A stretch of DNA of 64,000 nucleotides from Mesotaenium endlicherianum (Eukaryota; Streptophyta; Zygnematophyceae; Zygnematales; Mesotaeniaceae): positions 914,958-978,957 of the forward strand of contig WELA01003597.1 in NCBI GenBank assembly GCA_009602735.1, read 5' to 3'. A model generated the notes under the pieces. It was not told the DNA's origin, did no database searches, and was given only the letters and a program-made list of their open reading frames with translations. Shown here piece by piece: positions 59,295 to 64,000 of this stretch (its first letter is position 1; the number at the start of each line of letters is the position of its first letter). The translations under genes were made by a program, and so were the position numbers.

Positions 59295-59906
59295 ATGGTA
59301 AGGACAAGGTCTCAAACTAGCAACTCCCGAGACATGGAGAACCAGGAGAACGAGAATGTCGAAAACCAGGCGGAAAGCCATGTAGCGGGAAACCGTACCT
59401 ATTCGGAAGCAGTAGCAGATACTGCAGCTAGGGAGGCTGCAGAGGAGTCAGCTGCTATTGCCTCTGTCGCAGCTCAGCAAGCTGAGGAGGAGAGAGCCAG
59501 GCTAGAAGCTGAACAAGTAGCAAAGGCCGCTGAAGATATACAAAGGAGGGAAGGACAGCCAGCTGACGAGCGCACTGTTGAAGAACTTATGGCATCAAGG
59601 GCCAATGTTCTGAACCCACCTCCTGCCGTACAACTCAATGTACCCCTAGGTCAAATACGTGACCGGCTGAATGCGGCAGGAATTGCTGCTGCAGGAGCGA
59701 GAGGGATTGTTGAGGACACTACTCAGCGAGTAGATGCCAATGCTGCTGCTGCATTTGCTAATCTACCACCCCAAAATGTAGACTTGGGAGCATTGTTCGT
59801 TCAAATGCAGTCGCAAATGGCGACCGTGTATCAGTCCCAGCAGGTGGACAAAAGAATCATAATGTCCCTACTACGGGACAGAGACTGTAATGAATCAGTA
59901 TATTAG
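59295..59906 (+). CDS. Truncated gag of the short element, 203 aa, intact
   Basis: Starts [14 protein letters not shown] and runs without interruption through the E/A-rich helical N-terminal part of gag to MSLLRDRD. It then enters the 3' LTR, which supplies the last residues CNESVY and the TAG stop (59904-59906). Capsid-like domain and CCHC knuckle are absent. It shares AEEERARLEAEQ with the other short unit (42498-43088). Whether the protein is made or merely a passenger is unknown. The N-terminal part might join particles built by full-length Gag, which is inference. Confidence 0.75.
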   Translation: MVRTRSQTSNSRDMENQENENVENQAESHVAGNRTYSEAVADTAAREAAEESAAIASVAAQQAEEERARLEAEQVAKAAEDIQRREGQPADERTVEELMASRANVLNPPPAVQLNVPLGQIRDRLNAAGIAAAGARGIVEDTTQRVDANAAAAFANLPPQNVDLGALFVQMQSQMATVYQSQQVDKRIIMSLLRDRDCNESVY

Positions 59907-60606
59907 TGGATATAATATTCATTTATTTCTAATAGTTAATTAAGTTCAGCCTGCTGAACTTTAGTTAATAGTCAGTCTGCTGGACTTTACATAATTATCA
60001 GTTTAATGACTCGGCCGAAAGCAGTAGGCTGAAGTCAACTTAAGTCAGCTTGCTGACACATTCTTTGACAGCCAGCTGACTTCCGTGCTCGGTAGCAGCG
60101 AACTGCCTTGATATGCATCTAAGTACCACCTGCTAGATGAATGGCCAGATGACATCCCCATGATGGATGGCTATTCGGGATGATGGGAGATGGCGGTGGA
60201 TTTGGTTAACCAAGGTCCTGCCAAGGTGGTTAACTCCCGGGTAGGCGGTGCCATCGCACTGACCGTTGAACAGTAAACTCATTCCATGTACATACGCTAG
60301 GCATTGCTCTCGAGTTCGGCATTCGGAAACGAGGCCAACTCTCTTGTACAGCTTACTGAGAGGGATCTGAATCCAAGGCGAGAAGCCATTGATACGCACT
60401 GTCTTCTAACCTTGCTTATGTATGAGTTTACTGATTTGCATTATTGATGCTAGTTTACTCGCATTTGACTCACGAGTATTATTCACTGCTAGTGTATTGT
60501 CCTTTGCCGTTTAACCAGTTAACGGAAATTACCATGAAGATTACTTGCTGACATAAAGATCTTTATTAATTTAATAATCGCTTATTTGGTAAGACGATTC
60601 ATTTCA
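59886..60606 (+). repeat. 3' LTR of the short element
   Basis: TGTAATGAATCAGTATATTAG ... AAGACGATTCATTTCA, directly after gag codons. Contains the palindromes AAGTTCAGCCTGCTGAACTT (59942-59961) and GTCAGCTTGCTGAC (60044-60057). Confidence 0.93.
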
Positions 60607-60943
60607 TTTTGTCAGCAGGCTGCAACAAAATAGCACCCATGGCAAAGTCAAAAGCATCGGTAACCACCTGCAGGACTAGCACTAGGGCAAAACAAAGAGC
60701 ATCTTTAAGGGTCTGGAAGGCAGCTTGCTGCTCTTCCCCCTACACATACCCTATGTCTTTCTTAGTAAGGTCAGTCACTTTACTGGCTTTTGCAGAATAA
60801 TTCTCAATAAATCACCTATAGTAGTTAGCCAACCCAAGGAAGGATATAACTTCGGAGACAGATTGTGGTACATGCCAGTTCTTCATGGTCTGGACTTTCT
60901 TAGGATCCACAATGATGCCTTCTTTGCTGACAATGTGGCCTAG
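60607..60943 (-). pseudogene. pol, RT-RNase H piece between two insertions
   Basis: Minus homology to RT thumb/RNase H (on minus, the protein block [18 protein letters not shown] can be traced with changes). A deletion of about 24 bases relative to intact pol lies near 60672, in the segment for VYDPSKPVQ. Bounded by the target sites ttttg and cctag. Confidence 0.8.
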
Positions 60944-61664
60944 TGTAATGAATCAGTATACTGGTTGATATAATATTCATTTAAATAATATAGTTAAATA
61001 AGTTAAGCCTGCTGAACTCTAGTTAACAATCAGTCTGCTGGTCTTTATACTTAATATCAGTTTAATGACTTGGCCGGAAGTAGCAGGCTGAGGTCACCTT
61101 AAGTCAGCGTGCTGACATATTCTTTGACAGCCAGCTGACTTCCGTACTCGGTAGCAGCGAACTGCCTCGATTTGCATCTAAGTGTGGTATGCTAAATGAA
61201 TGGCCAGATGACATCCCTATGATGGATGGCGATTCGGGATGATGGGAGATGGCGGTGGATTTGGTTAACCGAGGTCCTACCAACGTGGTTAACTCCCGGG
61301 TAGGCGGTGCCATCGCACTGACCGTTGAACAGTAAACTCATTCCATGTACATATGCTAGGCATTGCTCTCGAGTTCGGCATTCGGAAACGAGGCCAACTC
61401 TCTCGTACAGCTTACTGAGAGAGATCTGAATCCAAGGCGAGAAGCCATTGATACGCACTGTCTTCTAACCTTGCTTATGTATGAGTTTACTGATTTGCAT
61501 TATTGATGCTAGTTTACTTTCATTTGACTGACGAGTATTATTCCCTGCTAGTGTGTTGTCCTTTGCCGTTAAACCAGTTAACGGAAAATGCCATAAAGAT
61601 TATTTGCTGATATAAAGATCTTTATTTATTGTTAATCGCCTATTTGGTAAGTCGATTCATTTCA
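60944..61664 (+). repeat. Solo LTR with target duplication
   Basis: 721 bp, TGTAATG...ATTTCA, flanked by cctag at 60939-60943 and 61665-61669, inside the surrounding pol. It is the product of an insertion followed by LTR-LTR recombination. Confidence 0.93.
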
Positions 61665-63209
61665 CCTAGAAATTCAATACTTTCTTTGAAGAAATCTCAC
61701 TTGCTCATTTCAGCATACAACTGGTTTCTCCTTTGAGTGTCCACGACTGCTCAGCATGCTCAACTTCATCTTTAGAGAAAATTAAAATATCACCCACAAA
61801 GACTTGCACAAACTTATCCAGGTAAGGTCTGAAAAGGTTATTCATAGCACCCATGAAGGTTGCAGGAGCATTAGACAGTCCAAATGGCATATCGTTAAAC
61901 TCATAGTGTCCATAACGTGTGCGAAAGGCAGTCTTGTGTTCATCCCCCTCAGCAATTCTGAATTGATGATAACCACCCTTGAGAACCATCTTATTGAACC
62001 CTTTAGCACCAAACAGGGTATTAATCAAGTCCTCGAATCTTGGTAAAGCATACTTGTTTTTTACTGTAATTCTGTTAAGAGGTCCGTAATCAACGCACAT
62101 CCGCATACTCCCATCCTTGTTCTTAACAAAGAGGATGGGTGCGCCATAAGGTGATTTACTGGGGGAAATGTAACCATTTCCCTCAAGCTCTCCAATCTGT
62201 GATTTCAACTCTTCGCTCTCCACATAAGACAAGCCATCAGTGCGTTGCCAGGGTGGTTGACTCCCAGGTAATAAGTCAATCCTGTGATCCACTTCCCCCT
62301 TAGGAGGTAGTCCTGGAGGCATATTAAAAATATCAGTTAACTGAGCAAAATTTTTTGCAGCAGTAGGGTCCTCCGGAGGATTTACCTTTTTCTCAACCAC
62401 TTCTTCATGTTGAGGAGGTTCCTCTCTTAGCAGCAGACAGAACATTCTGTCTTCCTTCTGAATCCAACTTTCGATGAACTCTATTGCATTCAGCAATTTG
62501 CATCCTCTTGGAAGCCTCTTCTTTTCCTTCATTGCCATCCACACGGGACTAAAGGAAGAGCACTGGTGGGTGCCAAGTTAGTCTGCCCATCACTGGCTCC
62601 TCTCACTTTAGCTGTACCTCTGCTCCAACACACTTCAGCTTGATGTCTATTTAACCAGGACCTGCCTAGCACGAGATTATGATAGCCAGTATTAAGTACC
62701 TCAAATGTAAGCGTTTCAGCTAGAACTGCAATGCCAGAACCTAACTGGACCTCAATAGGCTTGGTTATAACTCCACCCAGGATACTTGAGGCATCTCCAA
62801 GGAATAATTTTCTATTCCCTTGGGTGACAGTAGGCAGCCTTAGCCGCTTAACTAAGTCCTTATGGATAAAAGTATGTGACGCCCCTCCGTCAACAAATGC
62901 CCTCACCTTCCTACCTGCAATCATGCAATGCAGTAGGATAGGGGGGACTGTCTTTTCCTGACTTTCGCATTGTTCTCCTGACTTAGCAAAGAAATGTTGG
63001 ACATCAGGTGGAACTAGATCATCCAGAGTGTGCACTTTCTGGAGATCTATATTGGTGATGGTCGCCTTTATCTGGTTGTCAGGCATGCATAGTGAATCCA
63101 GTTCAGGAGGACCCATAATACCTGCTACAAGGGCAGCTAGTGACGACTCACTATCTCTAGCATCCTCACAGTCAGTAGACTGGATTACTGACTGTTGCTA
63201 TCTTTTAAA
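61665..63209 (-). pseudogene. pol, 5' part (protease and RT), broken
   Basis: 62529-63116 holds the N-terminal part with [15 protein letters not shown] intact. 61705-62544 holds the linker and RT, with [10 protein letters not shown] where active copies have [10 protein letters not shown], so one catalytic Asp is lost (D to G). A frameshift lies near 62530-62544. The two overlap in different frames. It ends at the solo LTR. Confidence 0.88.
63168..63209 (-). promoter_or_regulatory. -1 frameshift signal
   Basis: On minus: TTTAAAA (63203-63209), 7-nt spacer, arms ACAGTCAGTA (63186-63195) and TACTGACTGT (63168-63177). Preserved although the element is decayed. Confidence 0.7.
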
Positions 63210-64000
63210 GGCTGGTCTATTCTCTCGACCTTTGGGAGGTGCTTGTGCAGACACTGCTCTCTAAAGGGACCTGCCTGCTGGCAATGGAAGCAAACAGATT
63301 TTGCTGAGGCTGGTCTCGGCTTAGTCATACCACCACCTCTTCCATAGCCGCCTCGAGAGGAACCACCTCTACCTCTAGACTGTATGGCATTATATTCATA
63401 CTCATATCCATCACACTGGTCATCCTCAGCCTGGTCTCCTTCAATTTCATTGTAGGAATCGTGGGGCGTTTTGACAACCTTAGACACCAAAGCATTACTC
63501 TGGCGCTTGTGATTGAACTGCTGCTGATCCCAGGCATCCGCATCCTGGATCAAGTCAGCCAGTTTATCATACTTTTCCTCAGCAAAATGACCAGAGACCT
63601 TGGATTTCAAGCCATACCTGAAGTATGCAATCCTATACCGTTCTGGCCAGTTGGGCTGTTTCATCATGTTCTCCTGGAACTTTTGAGCAAACTCAGCAAC
63701 TGAAGTGGTCTGCTTCAATGTCCGGGAGATCATCGCATAGATAGCTTTCTCCTACTGGTTGATGACATCAAACTTCTCATGCAACTTCTCGACAAACTCT
63801 ACCCACGTAGGGTCATCGAGTTGCTGAGGCTTACGCTCTCCTTTCCAGTATAGCCACCAGTCTGCGGCACTGCCTTTCAGTAGCGCACCGGTGTGCCTGA
63901 CCTTCTCGTAATCTTGCAGTTCTGGGTAGTTCTCCAGCCACTGCTCAACATCCGCGAGAAACTTGATCAGGTAATATTTTCTGTTTCCCTCAGGATCATA
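63185..64000 (-). pseudogene. gag, C-terminal part, broken; runs off the window
   Basis: 63185-63733 encodes the capsid-like domain end, acidic and RGG-rich parts and the knuckle region, which reads CFHCQQAGPFREQC: the zinc-binding His has become Pro. A stop (CTACTGG on plus near 63752) separates it from the upstream capsid-like part ([14 protein letters not shown]), which continues to 64000. Full-length gag would need about 900 more bases to the right. Confidence 0.85.

Larger units (their letters stand above)
58542..60606 (+). mobile_element. Short non-autonomous element: LTR - primer site - truncated gag - LTR
   Basis: 2065 bp, inserted in the RNase H region of the surrounding pol, in the opposite orientation. 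A perfect target duplication ttttg lies at 58537-58541 and 60607-60611, and joining the two flanks restores the pol sequence, so this unit moved on its own. It keeps both LTRs, the primer site (59262-59273) and the first ~200 gag codons. It has no pol, no ORF3 and no standard polypurine tract. It resembles gag-bearing terminal-repeat non-autonomous elements (TR-GAG type) and must depend on a full element for enzymes. Confidence 0.92.
53754..64000 (-). mobile_element. Decayed full element, itself hosting two later insertions; continues past window
   Basis: Minus-oriented. 3' LTR 53754-54450, tract/hairpin, ORF3 54621-56279, spacer, pol in three pieces (56638-58541, 60607-60943, 61665-63209), gag 63185-64000. 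Pol is split by a short LTR-gag-LTR unit (58542-60606) and by a solo LTR (60944-61664). The element sits inside an older ORF3 (breakpoint 53753/53754). Its 5' LTR lies to the right of the window. Confidence 0.9.

Noticed and set aside
41743-61664. Regularly recurring ~720-bp repeats as some array system
   Set aside because: They are LTRs with TG/CA-type ends, primer sites and target duplications. No CRISPR or satellite array is present.

Overview
The window is nuclear DNA from a green-lineage organism, most likely a green alga, and I lean towards a streptophyte (charophyte-grade) alga. It carries spliced genes of plant type: CGL160 (chloroplast ATP synthase assembly), a TBL/DUF231 wall-acetylation protein, two CASP-like four-span membrane proteins and an intronless PLATZ zinc-finger gene. 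It also holds one orphan exon of the exosome subunit RRP41. Intron phases fit across every junction I accepted. The species call is an inference. No rRNA, tRNA or CRISPR array was seen.

Layout. 1-1403: start of a decayed minus-strand Ty3/gypsy element. 1938-5832: two genes I do not recognise. 7135-8391: protease-RT remnant. 8605-16887: a complete minus-strand Ty3/gypsy chromovirus-type element with a perfect 5-bp target duplication, broken coding and an assembly gap. 17770-20410: a diverged remnant of the same element type. 21512-41742: the gene-bearing block (TBL on minus, with the RRP41 exon antisense in its intron; CGL160 on plus; CASP-like pair head to head; PLATZ on minus). 41743-64000: a retrotransposon cluster with a tandem LTR array that holds the best-preserved copy, then nested insertions of related elements into one another.

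The main new signal is the retrotransposon family itself. Its order is LTR, tRNA-iMet-type primer site, gag, pol (protease, RT, RNase H, integrase, chromodomain), a conserved non-coding spacer, a third long ORF (ORF3, 555 aa in the best copy), a hairpin, polypurine tract, LTR. ORF3 resembles nothing I know and recurs in five copies of different age. Gag and pol are linked by a textbook -1 frameshift signal: heptamer TTTAAAA, 7-nt spacer, 10-bp stem. ORF3 begins just after a branch point and 3' splice site, and most LTRs carry a GTAAGT donor near their 3' end, so ORF3 may be made from a spliced RNA, as env is in retroviruses. The pol-ORF3 spacer carries an internal 12-base copy of the terminal polypurine tract. 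A 2.07-kb derivative (LTR, primer site, truncated gag, LTR) has transposed as its own unit.

Limits: coordinates were counted by hand and may be off by a base or two. Three runs of N (9360-10335, 23935-24242, 44232-44445) interrupt features. Family names rest on motif recognition, not on database searches.
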